A DNA stretch of 64,000 nt from Paenibacillus sp. NFR01. GTDB lineage: Bacteria > Bacillota > Bacilli > Paenibacillales > Paenibacillaceae. Every line of letters starts with the position of its first letter. Position 1 is the stretch's first letter. A program made the translations under genes and the position numbers. Positions 23,095 through 31,941 of the stretch are shown in pieces. The stretch covers positions 62,001-126,000 of the forward strand of contig NZ_FOIK01000008.1 of assembly GCF_900111565.1 (NCBI RefSeq), read 5' to 3'. The notes beneath the pieces were generated by a model. The model saw nothing but the letters and a program-made list of their open reading frames with translations, did no database searches and was not told the DNA's origin.

Positions 23095-24660
23095 CTAGAT
23101 TTTCTGCTTCTTCCGGTATTCGCCCGGTGTAAGGCCCAGGTTCTGCTTGAACTGGCGGTTAAAGTAGATGATATTTTTATAGCCCATCCGGTCGGCAATC
23201 TCGTAAATCTTAAGCGACGGGTCGGTCAGCAGCTCGCATACCCGCTTCAGCCGGCGCTCGTTCAGAAAATCGCTGAAATGCTCTCCGGTCTCTTCCCTGA
23301 ACAGGAAGCCGAGATAGTTCGGCGTGAAGTCGAAATGCGCGGCCACTTCCTTGAGCGTAATTTTCGTCTCAATATTGTCTTCCACATAAGCGATGATGGC
23401 ATCGATCAGCTTGCGCTTCTGCCGCTGGCGTTTCACATACAATAGCTCGGATAGCTCGAAAAAGCGCCGTCGCAGCCAGGAGACAACGTCATGCACCGTC
23501 TCGAAGCGGAACAAGAGATCCGGCTGCTGGCTCTCCCAGCGGAGCAGCTCGTACAAATCTTCGTTCATCTTCAGCAGCTCGGCATGCAGCTTCGAGGTCA
23601 ACCGCACGATCAGCTCGTACGCTTCGTTTTTGCTGGCCGGAGTCATGCTGCCGCCGAACAAGCCGAGCAGGCAATCGTCGATCTTGACGAGATCGTATTG
23701 TTCGATCGCCTTCACCAGCTCCTCCGTCTGCTCGTCGAACTGACGGGTAACGGTCTCGGGCGAAGAGACGGGCGTCGCTTCCCGCAGCACCCGGTTTTTG
23801 CCAAGCAGCCATTTGGCGCTGAGCGCCGCCTGGGCATTCTGATACGATTCCCACAAGCTTGCCGCGTCTTCGGCAAAGCCGCCGACCGAAAGGGTCACGG
23901 TAAACGGTGTATGCTGGGCGACATGGCGCACCAGTTCCGCGGCATATTCCAAAAACCGTTCCTCCGGCGGCAGCGCCAGCAGCAAACAGCGGTCCTGATG
24001 GCCTTGTATGAACGTGCCCAGCTGATATTCGGCGGAGAATTCGCGCATTTGCCGCACGGCTTCGCCGATCTCGGCCCGCCGCTCGGCTTCGCTTTTGCCT
24101 TTCATTTTCCAGTCCACATCGTCGATCTCGATCAGCGCAGCAGCGGTCCCGCCCTCCAGAATCGGGTCAAGGAACGAGCTGATGCATTCCCACTGCCGCT
24201 CGTCGCTGTGCAGCCACTTGAGCAGCAGCTCCTCGTTCACCAGCGACAGCGCTTGCGTAAAGCTGCGGCTCTCCTCGCGCTCCGCTTCCACGCTGCGGCA
24301 CAGCTCGCCCAGCGTCCGGTACAGCTCCGCATCCTCGACCGGCTTCAGCAGGTACGCCGAGGCGCTGAGCTGGATCGCTTCCTTGGCGTAATTGAAATCC
24401 TCATGCCCGCTGATGAAGACCACCTTCACCTTCGGGTTGATCTCTTTCGCTTTGCGGGCGAATTCCGTCCCGGTCATGATCGGCATCCGGATATCGGACA
24501 GGATCAGATCGATCCGCTCCGCCTCCATCACTTTCAGCGCGCCAAAGCCGTTGTTCGCCGTGCCCGCGACCGTAAGGTCCAGCCCGCTCCCCAGCACGCG
24601 CCGGCGCAGCCATTCCAGATCCACCGCCTCGTCGTCCACCAGCAGCACATTGATACTCAC
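23095..24660 (-). CDS. YesN-type response regulator with AraC DNA-binding domain
   Basis: 521 residues. Receiver domain about 1-120: LLVDDEAVDLEWL, phospho-acceptor D in LILSDIRMPIMTG, and YLLKPVEDAEL. A long middle region follows. The C-terminal AraC/XylS domain (about 420-521) has two helix-turn-helix units (ITLKEVAAHFDFTPNYLGFLFREETG and IYEIADRMGYKNIIYFNRQFK), ending GLTPGEYRK. GTG start at 24660 with AAGGAGGG 8 bases upstream. AraC domains bind direct repeats on one helix face, and such repeats (21-bp period) precede this gene and three other units of the locus, so it probably activates them and itself. Confidence 0.93.
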   Translation of the reverse strand: MSINVLLVDDEAVDLEWLRRRVLGSGLDLTVAGTANNGFGALKVMEAERIDLILSDIRMPIMTGTEFARKAKEINPKVKVVFISGHEDFNYAKEAIQLSASAYLLKPVEDAELYRTLGELCRSVEAEREESRSFTQALSLVNEELLLKWLHSDERQWECISSFLDPILEGGTAAALIEIDDVDWKMKGKSEAERRAEIGEAVRQMREFSAEYQLGTFIQGHQDRCLLLALPPEERFLEYAAELVRHVAQHTPFTVTLSVGGFAEDAASLWESYQNAQAALSAKWLLGKNRVLREATPVSSPETVTRQFDEQTEELVKAIEQYDLVKIDDCLLGLFGGSMTPASKNEAYELIVRLTSKLHAELLKMNEDLYELLRWESQQPDLLFRFETVHDVVSWLRRRFFELSELLYVKRQRQKRKLIDAIIAYVEDNIETKITLKEVAAHFDFTPNYLGFLFREETGEHFSDFLNERRLKRVCELLTDPSLKIYEIADRMGYKNIIYFNRQFKQNLGLTPGEYRKKQKI

Positions 24661-24691
24661 TGCCCCATCCCTCCTTCGCCTCTATTCTTCC

Positions 24692-24758
24692 AGCATAAAA
24701 TGTCATGCCGCCGCCGCATATCCGAGCGGGGCAATAAAAACATATACTTTTGCAACGA
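24692..24758 (-). promoter_or_regulatory. Promoter and YesN-type box of the response regulator
   Basis: -10 TATGCT (complement of 24692-24697). Direct repeat TCGTTG-N15-TTATTG in the direction of transcription (24732-24758), gap to the -10 34 bases. Suggests autoactivation. Confidence 0.7.
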
Positions 24759-24803
24759 TTGGGATCGATCAGAGTTCAGATCAGGAGACCACTCCGGTGA
24801 ATG

Positions 24804-24908
24804 TTTGGACTTTCGGCCGCTGTTGTCTCCAGATTTCTTGGTTGAAACCGGCTTTCGCGGTTGAAATCCGGAGACAAAGGCGGTCGCTTCCGCTCCTCCA
24901 GTTCCAAA
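24804..24908. repeat. Long imperfect inverted repeat
   Basis: Left arm 24804-24837 (TTTGGACTTTCGGCCGCTG...) and right arm 24863-24908. The inner 23 bases of the arms match at about 19 positions; the right arm has about 12 extra bases. The unit begins TTTGGA and ends TCCAAA, like a small non-autonomous element, and lies between the kinase and regulator genes. Confidence 0.6.
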
Positions 24909-24955
24909 CCTCCCCCTCCGCCGCTCCTTCCTGCCCTCTATCTTTTGGGCATCAC

Positions 24956-26680
24956 TTACCCTTCCAACGCCTCCGGCAAAGCCGGCTGCTCCAGCGGCAG
25001 CAGAATACGCACGGTCGTCCCGGCGCCGTGAATACTGGCGATCGTGACGCCGTAGGACGGGCCGTAACGCAGCTTGATGCGCTCGTCCACGTTGCGGACG
25101 CCGTAGCCGGCGGAGTCGACCTTGCCCTCCATAATGGCCCGCACCGTCTCCGGCCTCATGCCGATGCCGTTGTCGATGACCTTCAGCTCCAGATCGGTAC
25201 CGATGCGCGCAGCGACCAGCACGATCGAGATGGACTCGTCGAACCAGGCATGCTTGAACACATTTTCCACAAACGGCTGGAGAATCACTTTAAGGATGGG
25301 GGCATGCAGGATGTCCTCATCGACCCGCACATGCACGTTGAAGGCGTCGGCATATTTGACTTTCTGGATCTCCAGGTAGGTCTCAACCTGGCGCAGCTCC
25401 TGCGCGACTTCCACATAAGCATGGCCCTGATTCAGCGTCAGGCGGTAGAAGCGCGACAGCCCCTGCACCATCTCCGTCACTTTCTCCGCCTCCCCGAGAT
25501 TGGCCAGGCTGCTGATCGTGGAGAGGGTATTATACAGGAAATGCGGATTGATCTGCGACTGGAGCGCCTCCAGCTCCGCCTGCTTGCGGCGGATGTCCTG
25601 CACGTAGACGCGGCTGATCAGCTCCTGGATATTTTTCCCCATGACGTTAAAAGCATCCGCGATCTGCACGAATTCGTCGTTGCCCGAGAAATTGATGCGC
25701 TTCTGGAAATTGCCCTCCTGGAAGGCACGGACCAGCCGGACGATCCGCGACATTTTACGGCCGGACAGACGCGCAACCAGCAGCCCGATCGCCGCCATTA
25801 CGATAAAGCTTACGCTGCACACGAGAATGATGCGCTGCTGCATCCGTCCCGCATCCTTATGCAGGTAGCCGGGAGGAATCAGCGTCTCGATGACGAACCC
25901 GGTACCGGGAATGTCTTCGCGCAGCGTCAGATAGGCGCCGCTCGCCACTTCGTCGGCGGTCCGTTTCTGGCCGCGCTCGTACAGAAGCGCATTCGACTGC
26001 GAATCGAGCAGCCGCAGCGTAATGCCCTGATCGACCGGAAACGTATCGAAGTTGCCCAGCAGATCGCTGAGCGAGGCGGTAATCCGGACGTATCCGATAA
26101 TCGTTTTGTAGTCGCTGTAGGAGACCAGCCGGCGGATGTGCGAGATATTGCCCAGCTTTTTGTCGGTATCGATCTGCAGCCAGATATTGTCGCGCTGGGA
26201 ATCCTTGAACTGCTTGTACCACTCTTTGTCCACAATCTCCTGGTAAGGCAGGATATAATAATCGCTCCGCTTGATTTGCTCGCTTAGGTTATCGCCGGAA
26301 ACGATGTTGAGGTCGTCGTTAAAGGTATACAGCATGAGGCGGATGTTGTTGCCGAACAGCTTGAGCGGCGACTGAATCTGCGGCACGATCTCGTCGATCA
26401 TAACGAGGTAGATATCGAGCGGCTTGCCGCGTTTTTGAAGGGCACGCTGAAAGGAAATGCTCCCGAACAGCGTATCGCTCATCCGCTGGATTTCATCCAT
26501 CTGGTAGCTGATATTGCTCCGGGCCTGCTGCATGCCGGTACGGATGTTTGTCTCCGCCATTTCGGTCCGCGAGCCAACCAGCATGGAATAAGCGATATAA
26601 CCGATGATGGCGTCCGTCAGCAGCACCAGCAGCAGATAGGGAATCATCGTTTTGTAGGTGAACGGCATGTATTTTTTCAT
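24956..26680 (-). CDS. YesM-type sensor histidine kinase
   Basis: 574 residues. TM1 about 12-34; a large extracytoplasmic sensor (dCache-like); TM2 about 288-308; HAMP about 310-360; His_kinase domain with the phospho-accepting histidine in SQINPHFLYNTLSTIS; HATPase_c with LKVIDNGIGM and GYGVRNVDERIKLRYG. It pairs with the YesN-type regulator downstream (295 bases apart, same strand). Presumed ligand: galacto-oligosaccharide, directly or through a binding protein; inference from context. It has its own TATAAT-type promoter and lacks the box found at the other four promoters, so it is probably expressed at a basal level. Confidence 0.93.
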   Translation of the reverse strand: MKKYMPFTYKTMIPYLLLVLLTDAIIGYIAYSMLVGSRTEMAETNIRTGMQQARSNISYQMDEIQRMSDTLFGSISFQRALQKRGKPLDIYLVMIDEIVPQIQSPLKLFGNNIRLMLYTFNDDLNIVSGDNLSEQIKRSDYYILPYQEIVDKEWYKQFKDSQRDNIWLQIDTDKKLGNISHIRRLVSYSDYKTIIGYVRITASLSDLLGNFDTFPVDQGITLRLLDSQSNALLYERGQKRTADEVASGAYLTLREDIPGTGFVIETLIPPGYLHKDAGRMQQRIILVCSVSFIVMAAIGLLVARLSGRKMSRIVRLVRAFQEGNFQKRINFSGNDEFVQIADAFNVMGKNIQELISRVYVQDIRRKQAELEALQSQINPHFLYNTLSTISSLANLGEAEKVTEMVQGLSRFYRLTLNQGHAYVEVAQELRQVETYLEIQKVKYADAFNVHVRVDEDILHAPILKVILQPFVENVFKHAWFDESISIVLVAARIGTDLELKVIDNGIGMRPETVRAIMEGKVDSAGYGVRNVDERIKLRYGPSYGVTIASIHGAGTTVRILLPLEQPALPEALEG

Positions 26681-26713
26681 TGCGCACTTCCCGCATCTGG
26701 ATTTGTGACATTT

Positions 26714-26719
26714 ATTATA
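26714..26719 (-). promoter_or_regulatory. -10 element of the YesM-type kinase gene
   Basis: Perfect TATAAT on the minus strand about 34 bases before the ATG. No matching TTGACA-type -35 seen at 16-18 bases. Confidence 0.5.
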
Positions 26720-26783
26720 CCCTGAAAGAACGCTTCCAGATAGGTTTAGCTCCGGAGACTTTGCATATCCGTAAAGGCAAGCA

Positions 26784-26810
26784 GGGCCGCCGGCTTATGG
26801 CCGGCAGCCC
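26784..26810 (-). terminator. Hairpin after SBP1, possible weak terminator
   Basis: GGGCTGCCGGC / GCCGGCGGCCC stem directly after the SBP1 stop, followed by TGCTTGCCTTT, a poor T-run. Probably a partial terminator or a 3'-end stabiliser. Confidence 0.55.
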
Positions 26811-26818
26811 CTTTCGCA

Positions 26819-28399
26819 CTACTTGGCCGAATTGGCCAGGAATTCGTCGATCTGACGTTGAATTTCTGCGATGATTTTGTCGATGCCGGCGGCTTTGACT
26901 TGTTTCTGCAGCTCGGCAATGCCTTTGTCTACATCCTTGACCATGCCGTATTCCAAAGGAATGCCGTAACGGAGCATCACGTTGCCGACGTTGGCGACTT
27001 CGGTCTTGACCTGGCTGTTATCGAACACAAAGGTCTCCAGCGGATAATGATACACTTCGCCTTCCCACTTGGCGGACAGCGCATTTGCTTCTTCCGGGAA
27101 GGTCGCGTTGTCGCGGTTCAGCGGCGAGTTGAAGCCCCAGTTGGAGAAGCCGGTGTAGTTAGCGTTCTTCTCAGCGTTCGTATACTTGTCGTCTCCGACC
27201 GCATTGTAGTGCTCGCCGGCAACGCCGTACATCACGAGGTCATGCAGTTCCTTGTCGTTCTGGAGCAGGTCCAGCACCATCAGCGAACGCTCCGCGTTCT
27301 GCGAAGTGGCGTGGATCGCAAATCCGTTTTGCGTGGAGATGGCTACAGATTTTTTCTTGTCCGGCGTGAGATCGGCCAGCGCCAGCTCGTAAGGCGTATT
27401 TTTCTCGCGCATGTCGGTCATGAGTGCCCCGAGCGTGCCCAGGTTATGCGTAATCGAAGCAGTCTTGCCTTCGCGGAATTCCTGCTGATGGTCGAGCTTG
27501 CTGTTCAGCGCGCTCTTCGACCAGGCGTTGTTGTCGGCCAAATCCTTGTAATAGTTGACCAGATCCTTGAATTCCTGCGTCTCGTAGACATTGAATACTT
27601 TGCCTGCCGGATCGTCCATCTTGAAAGCTACCGGCATATCGAACGTAAGCATATTCCATTCGTTTTGCTGCATCAGCAGCACGTGGTCGAGGTTGTGGAA
27701 TTTCCAGTCGCCCGTCTCCGGCGTGAACGGCGTGACGCCCTTCTCTTTCTCGGAGACCGTCTTCAGATAAGTGGCATAAGCTTCAGGGCTGGTGATCTCC
27801 GGCAAATTATATTTCTTGCGCAGGTCCTCCCGGTATACGACCAGCTTCTCCGTGGACTCGCCGCGGTTCTGCGGAATCATGTACAGCTTGCCCTGTACTT
27901 TCGCCTGATCCCAGTTCACCTGCGGCATCGCCTTCCAGGTCATCGGCGCATACTTTTGGATCATGTCATCCGTAATCTCCAGGAAGCCGCCCTTGAGCGC
28001 CTGATCGTTGTAGCCGGCCCAGTTGGCGGCATAAATCAGGTCAAAATCCTCGTTGGCCGCCAGCTTCAGCGGATATTTCTGCGCCCAGTCCGACCAGTCC
28101 AGAAACTCGCCTTCAATGGTGGTGTTGATTTTCTCCTGCAGCTTCGTATTGATCTGGCCGAAGACTTCATCATAATCCAGCGGCTTTGGTCCGACAAAAA
28201 TCATCTTCAGCGCTACAGCCTTCGACGTATCTACCGCTCCCGAATCCGCAGCTTGCGTGGATGCTGGCGCCTCGGTCGCCGCCGCCGAAGCTTGCGGGTC
28301 TGCTCCGTTTCCATTGCCTCCGTTATTGCTGCCGCATCCGGCCAGCATCGAAGCCATCAGCACTCCCGTCATCAGCAGTGCCCCGTTTTTCTTTTTCAT
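26819..28399 (-). CDS. ABC sugar-binding lipoprotein (SBP1), paralogue of SBP2
   Basis: 526 residues. Lipobox L-A-G-C (MKKKNGALLMTGVLMASMLAGC), low-complexity linker, then the same fold as SBP2 with many identical segments (for example DQALKGGF, GKLYM, STQNG, AIHATS, YTGFSNWG, NSPLNR). It lies upstream of the kinase and has its own promoter with the galactan-locus box and a candidate cre site. It has no permease of its own, so it likely shares the pair at 21015-22886, perhaps with a different chain-length preference, or feeds ligand information to the YesM kinase. The start is set by GGGGGAT before MKKKNG. Confidence 0.92.
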   Translation of the reverse strand: MKKKNGALLMTGVLMASMLAGCGSNNGGNGNGADPQASAAATEAPASTQAADSGAVDTSKAVALKMIFVGPKPLDYDEVFGQINTKLQEKINTTIEGEFLDWSDWAQKYPLKLAANEDFDLIYAANWAGYNDQALKGGFLEITDDMIQKYAPMTWKAMPQVNWDQAKVQGKLYMIPQNRGESTEKLVVYREDLRKKYNLPEITSPEAYATYLKTVSEKEKGVTPFTPETGDWKFHNLDHVLLMQQNEWNMLTFDMPVAFKMDDPAGKVFNVYETQEFKDLVNYYKDLADNNAWSKSALNSKLDHQQEFREGKTASITHNLGTLGALMTDMREKNTPYELALADLTPDKKKSVAISTQNGFAIHATSQNAERSLMVLDLLQNDKELHDLVMYGVAGEHYNAVGDDKYTNAEKNANYTGFSNWGFNSPLNRDNATFPEEANALSAKWEGEVYHYPLETFVFDNSQVKTEVANVGNVMLRYGIPLEYGMVKDVDKGIAELQKQVKAAGIDKIIAEIQRQIDEFLANSAK

Positions 28400-28424
28400 T
28401 CGACTAATCCCCCTATCAGCTGGA

Positions 28425-28438
28425 TGTAACCGTTTACA
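28425..28438. promoter_or_regulatory. Candidate cre site (CcpA)
   Basis: TGTAACCGTTTACA matches the cre consensus TGWAARCGYTWNCW at 13 of 14 positions and is nearly palindromic. It lies just downstream of the SBP1 -10 box, over the likely transcription start, a typical place for CcpA repression. Confidence 0.6.
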
Positions 28439-28443
28439 CTTGT

Positions 28444-28510
28444 AGTATACGGACTTATGGGGGGGCAACTAAATTCAGCCGGACAACGAAATCGCATACT
28501 TTTGCAACGA
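28444..28510 (-). promoter_or_regulatory. Promoter and YesN-type box of SBP1
   Basis: -10 TATACT (complement of 28444-28449). Perfect direct repeat TCGTTG-N15-TCGTTG in the direction of transcription (28484-28510). The gap to the -10 is 34 bases. Confidence 0.75.
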
Positions 28511-28610
28511 CTTGCGGAGAAATTTCAGCCCAAACGCGAAAAATGGCGCGCATAACGCGGGTGGGCATCCCCATCGCAGCTTATGCACGCCATGATTCCC
28601 GAGCTCGCCG

Positions 28611-29615
28611 TCAGCGCCGGAGCGAAGCAACCTCCGTCCGGACCTGCGGGGTCGCTTCGGGCGTCTTCGGTTCTTCCTCGACGCTCCGCCCGTATACCTC
28701 CTGCACGATATACAGCGGGCGGCCCTTCGTCTCGTCGTAGATCCGGCCGACATATTCACCGAGAATGCCCAGCATGAGCAGAACAAAGCCGTTAAAGACC
28801 AGGGAAATGCCGGTCATGGAAGCCCAGCCTTTGACCGCCGAATCCGTAAAAATCGCCATGTACAGCACATACATCAGATAAAGAAAGCCCGATACCGACA
28901 GCAAGCCGCCAAGCACGCCGGCCAGCTTCAGCGGTTTGGTCGAGAAGGAGGTGATTCCATCCAGAGACAGCTTGATCATTCGTTTCAGCGGATATTTCGT
29001 CTCCCCGGCCAGCCGTTCGTCGCGCTCGTATTCGATCGCCTTCTGGCGGAAACCGACCCAGCTCACCAGTCCGCGGACAAAACGGTTGCGCTCCGGCAGC
29101 CGCTTCAACTGATCGTTCACCTTGCGGTCGATCAGACGGAAGTCGCCGGTGTCCACCGGAATGGCGATGTCGGTGCAATAACGGAGGATACGGTAGAAGG
29201 CGCTCGCCGTCCACTTTTTGAACAGCGACTCCCCGCGCCGCTTTACGCGTTTGGCATACACCACCTCGTAGCCCTTGCGCCATTCGCTGATCATGTCCAG
29301 GATCAACTCCGGCGGGTCCTGCAGGTCGGCGTCGATGATGACAATCGCATCGCCGGCGGCATAATCCATCCCTGCCGTGATGGCGATCTGGTGGCCGAAG
29401 TTGCGGGACAGATCGATCAGCTTCACGCTACCGTCCCAATAGCTGTACTCCTCGATCATGGCCGCACAATTGTCCGTGCTGCCATCGTTGACGAACAGCA
29501 GCTCATAGGACTCTCCCGTATGGTCCATCACCTTTTTGATTCTTCGGTACGTCTCCTGGATGACGGCCTCTTCGTTGTACATCGGTATAATAATGGAATA
29601 GCGAACCTTGTCCAT
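28611..29615 (-). CDS. GT2 glycosyltransferase, polyprenyl-phosphate type (YkcC/GtrB-like)
   Basis: 334 residues. GT-A domain about 5-230: YSIIIPMYNEE, LLFVNDGSTDN, DLSRNFGHQIAITAGMD, IIDADLQDPPE (the DxD-type motif) and DTGDFRLIDRKV. Two C-terminal membrane helices (about 240-262 and 275-300). Such enzymes move a sugar from a nucleotide donor to undecaprenyl phosphate. The flipped lipid-sugar is then used by a GT39/ArnT-like transferase, encoded just upstream (29672-31744). Ribosome binding site AGGAGGTG. Together they resemble the B. subtilis ykcC/ykcB pair. Confidence 0.9.
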   Translation of the reverse strand: MDKVRYSIIIPMYNEEAVIQETYRRIKKVMDHTGESYELLFVNDGSTDNCAAMIEEYSYWDGSVKLIDLSRNFGHQIAITAGMDYAAGDAIVIIDADLQDPPELILDMISEWRKGYEVVYAKRVKRRGESLFKKWTASAFYRILRYCTDIAIPVDTGDFRLIDRKVNDQLKRLPERNRFVRGLVSWVGFRQKAIEYERDERLAGETKYPLKRMIKLSLDGITSFSTKPLKLAGVLGGLLSVSGFLYLMYVLYMAIFTDSAVKGWASMTGISLVFNGFVLLMLGILGEYVGRIYDETKGRPLYIVQEVYGRSVEEEPKTPEATPQVRTEVASLRR

Positions 29616-29671
29616 GGTTGCACCTCCTGATTTATTGTAAAGATCCCGAAAAAGATTTCCGGAATGCCAAA

Positions 29672-31744
29672 TTACTGTACCGTCACTTCATATAACGTGC
29701 CGCTTGCGCCCATTCCGCCGCCATTGCCCTGCCATTCGGATGCAGGAACCTCGGTGCCGTTCTCGGTGATCCAGCTTGTGATCTCCGAATTGCCGCCCCG
29801 GCCGCCGCCCATGCCGCCGCTGGAGACGAGGAAGTATTTCACTTTGCCGCTGGCGACCATCTCTTTCAGCGTATCCGTCGTGTAAGGCACGTCGGAAGCA
29901 TTAAAACCGTTCAGAATGACGACGTTCTCGCCCTCGTCGATAATGTACGGGCCGGCTGTCGAATAATCCATCGCGGCAAACAAATATTTCTCACCCGTAT
30001 TATGCTCTTTGAGATAGGTGAGCAGGCTTTCGTTGACGCCGGAGGTGCTTTCTCGGCCGCCGAAGCCCCGGCCGCCCATACCGCCCCCTTCCGGTCCCGC
30101 CGCCGGCGTCATGCTGTTGCCGCCGTATGTGATCGGCGTAAACGCCCAGTAGGTCGGACCGATGAGCAGAACGAGGAGGCCGAGCACCGCGGCCGTCCGG
30201 GTGAACGGGCGGCCGGCGCTGCGGATGACCCGCAGGACGATCAGCAACAGCGCGGCGACAATGCCCGCCGCCAGAATGGTGATCGACCAGCCGGCGCCGA
30301 TAGTGGCGTCGTATGGATGGACGATGTACCATCCGAAAGCTGCCGTCGCAAGTACCGCGACGGGCAGCAGCCACGACAGCCAAGTGGCGCGTTCGCTGTA
30401 GTAAGTCCACAGGCGTTGCCAGCCGGCGCCGGCAAGTGCCGCGACCGGAGGTGCCATCATGATCAGATAATACTGGTGGAAGAACCCGGCGATACTGAAG
30501 AAGCCCATCACCGGCACAAGCCAAGCCAGCCAGAACAACGCTTCTTTATGCTGCTGAATGAAGTTTCTCCGCCGCAGGGAGGCAAATATCCCGATGCAGC
30601 CAAAGAGTACGAACGGCAGCATCCAGCTGGCCTGACCGGACAGCGCGGACTGGAACAGCCGCAGCGGGCCTGCGGTGCCGGTGTTGAACATTCCGCCGCC
30701 GCTTCCGCCCGGAGCGCCGCCCCGGCCTTCGCCAAAGCCTTGCCCGCCGAACTGGCGGCCTGAGCCGTCGTCTCCGCTTGGCATCTGACCGCGCATGCCG
30801 CGGCCGTCTTCGCCGTTGCCGATGCCTTGCCCCGGCGCGCCGTTCATCCCCGGCATTTCGCCGCCGTTCCATGACGGCATGCCGCCACCCGCTTGGCCGC
30901 CCCGGAACATGCCGCTGCCTCCGCCCGGCATGCCGCCTCCGCCGCCGGTGCTCCGGTCGCCGGTCAGACGCGATACGCCGTTGTAGCCAAAGGCCAGATT
31001 AAGCACCGAATTCGTGCCGCTGCTGCCCATATACGGGCGTTTATCCGCAGGGATGGAATCTACGATAACCGCCCAGGACAATGAAACCGCCAGCAGGACG
31101 GCGGTGGAAGCCGCCAGTACGCCGAGCTTTTTCTTCCACTTGAGCTTTACCGCCAGCAGGTAGAACAGATAAAACGCCGGCAGAACCATATACGCCTGCA
31201 GCATCTTTTCGTTGAAGCCGACGCCGATCAGGGCGAAAGCCGCAATCAGGCTGCCGGCCTTTCCGGTACGTGCACCCTTGAATAAAAACCAGGCCGCCAG
31301 CAGCAGCGTAAATACGAGCATCGCATCAATGTTATTGGTACGGCTGACCGCTGCCGCAACCGGCGTAACCGCCATGACGAGGGCAGCCAGTCTGGCCGCC
31401 GCCCGTCCGAAGGACGGTTTTACCAGCGCATACACCAGAAGTACCGAACCGACGCCGCCCAGCGCCTGCGGCAGAATGACGCTCCAGCCATGCAGTCCGA
31501 AGACCCAGGCAAACAGTGTTTGAATCCAGAAGGTAACCGGCGGCTTATCCACCGTCACCGAGCCTGCCGAATCCAGCGAGGCGAAAAAGAAATTATGGAA
31601 GCTCTGCAGCATACTGCCAACCGCAGTCGTGTAGTAGGTATTGACATAATGATCATTCCAGATGCCATAGCCATACAAAACCGCCGCCAGCAGCGAAATG
31701 AGCAGCAATATGGCGTCAAACCTGCTTTTTCTGATTACGTTCAT
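29672..31744 (-). CDS. GT39/ArnT-like membrane mannosyl/glycosyltransferase (YkcB-like)
   Basis: 690 residues, about 11-12 membrane helices. The N-terminal catalytic loop DSAGSVTVDKPPVTFWIQ (acidic residue and VDKPP motif) is the hallmark of PMT/ArnT enzymes using polyprenyl-phosphate sugars. Residues about 264-358 are an unusual low-complexity insertion, Gly- and Met-rich (GMPGGGSGMF, GGEMPGMNG), placed between membrane segments and probably exposed outside. Two shorter Gly-rich stretches occur near the C-terminus. It is first gene of a two-gene operon with the GT2 enzyme, 56 bases apart. The target (teichoic acid, protein or lipid) is not shown. Confidence 0.88.
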   Translation of the reverse strand: MNVIRKSRFDAILLLISLLAAVLYGYGIWNDHYVNTYYTTAVGSMLQSFHNFFFASLDSAGSVTVDKPPVTFWIQTLFAWVFGLHGWSVILPQALGGVGSVLLVYALVKPSFGRAAARLAALVMAVTPVAAAVSRTNNIDAMLVFTLLLAAWFLFKGARTGKAGSLIAAFALIGVGFNEKMLQAYMVLPAFYLFYLLAVKLKWKKKLGVLAASTAVLLAVSLSWAVIVDSIPADKRPYMGSSGTNSVLNLAFGYNGVSRLTGDRSTGGGGGMPGGGSGMFRGGQAGGGMPSWNGGEMPGMNGAPGQGIGNGEDGRGMRGQMPSGDDGSGRQFGGQGFGEGRGGAPGGSGGGMFNTGTAGPLRLFQSALSGQASWMLPFVLFGCIGIFASLRRRNFIQQHKEALFWLAWLVPVMGFFSIAGFFHQYYLIMMAPPVAALAGAGWQRLWTYYSERATWLSWLLPVAVLATAAFGWYIVHPYDATIGAGWSITILAAGIVAALLLIVLRVIRSAGRPFTRTAAVLGLLVLLIGPTYWAFTPITYGGNSMTPAAGPEGGGMGGRGFGGRESTSGVNESLLTYLKEHNTGEKYLFAAMDYSTAGPYIIDEGENVVILNGFNASDVPYTTDTLKEMVASGKVKYFLVSSGGMGGGRGGNSEITSWITENGTEVPASEWQGNGGGMGASGTLYEVTVQ

Positions 31745-31866
31745 CTCTTCACTCCTATCCCGATCGGACAGTCTTTAGCCGCCTGCCCGCTGAATCTATT
31801 TTTATAGCTGTATTATCGCGCCTGTACCTTAACTCATAATGAGCGCTAGCTGAATGTTTGCTGAAA

Positions 31867-31894
31867 ACAAAAAAAGCCCCGCATGACGGGGCCT
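31867..31894 (-). terminator. Terminator after DUF1697 gene
   Basis: GCCCCG-N5-CGGGGC stem followed on the minus strand by a run of T (complement of AAAAAAA). Confidence 0.85.
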
Positions 31895-31941
31895 TACTGC
31901 AGAATCTATACTATGTGTTGAACATCACAATCCGGCCAAAG

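Noticed and set aside
26858..28429. 523-codon open frame on the plus strand
   Set aside because: Antisense of SBP1, same explanation as for SBP2.
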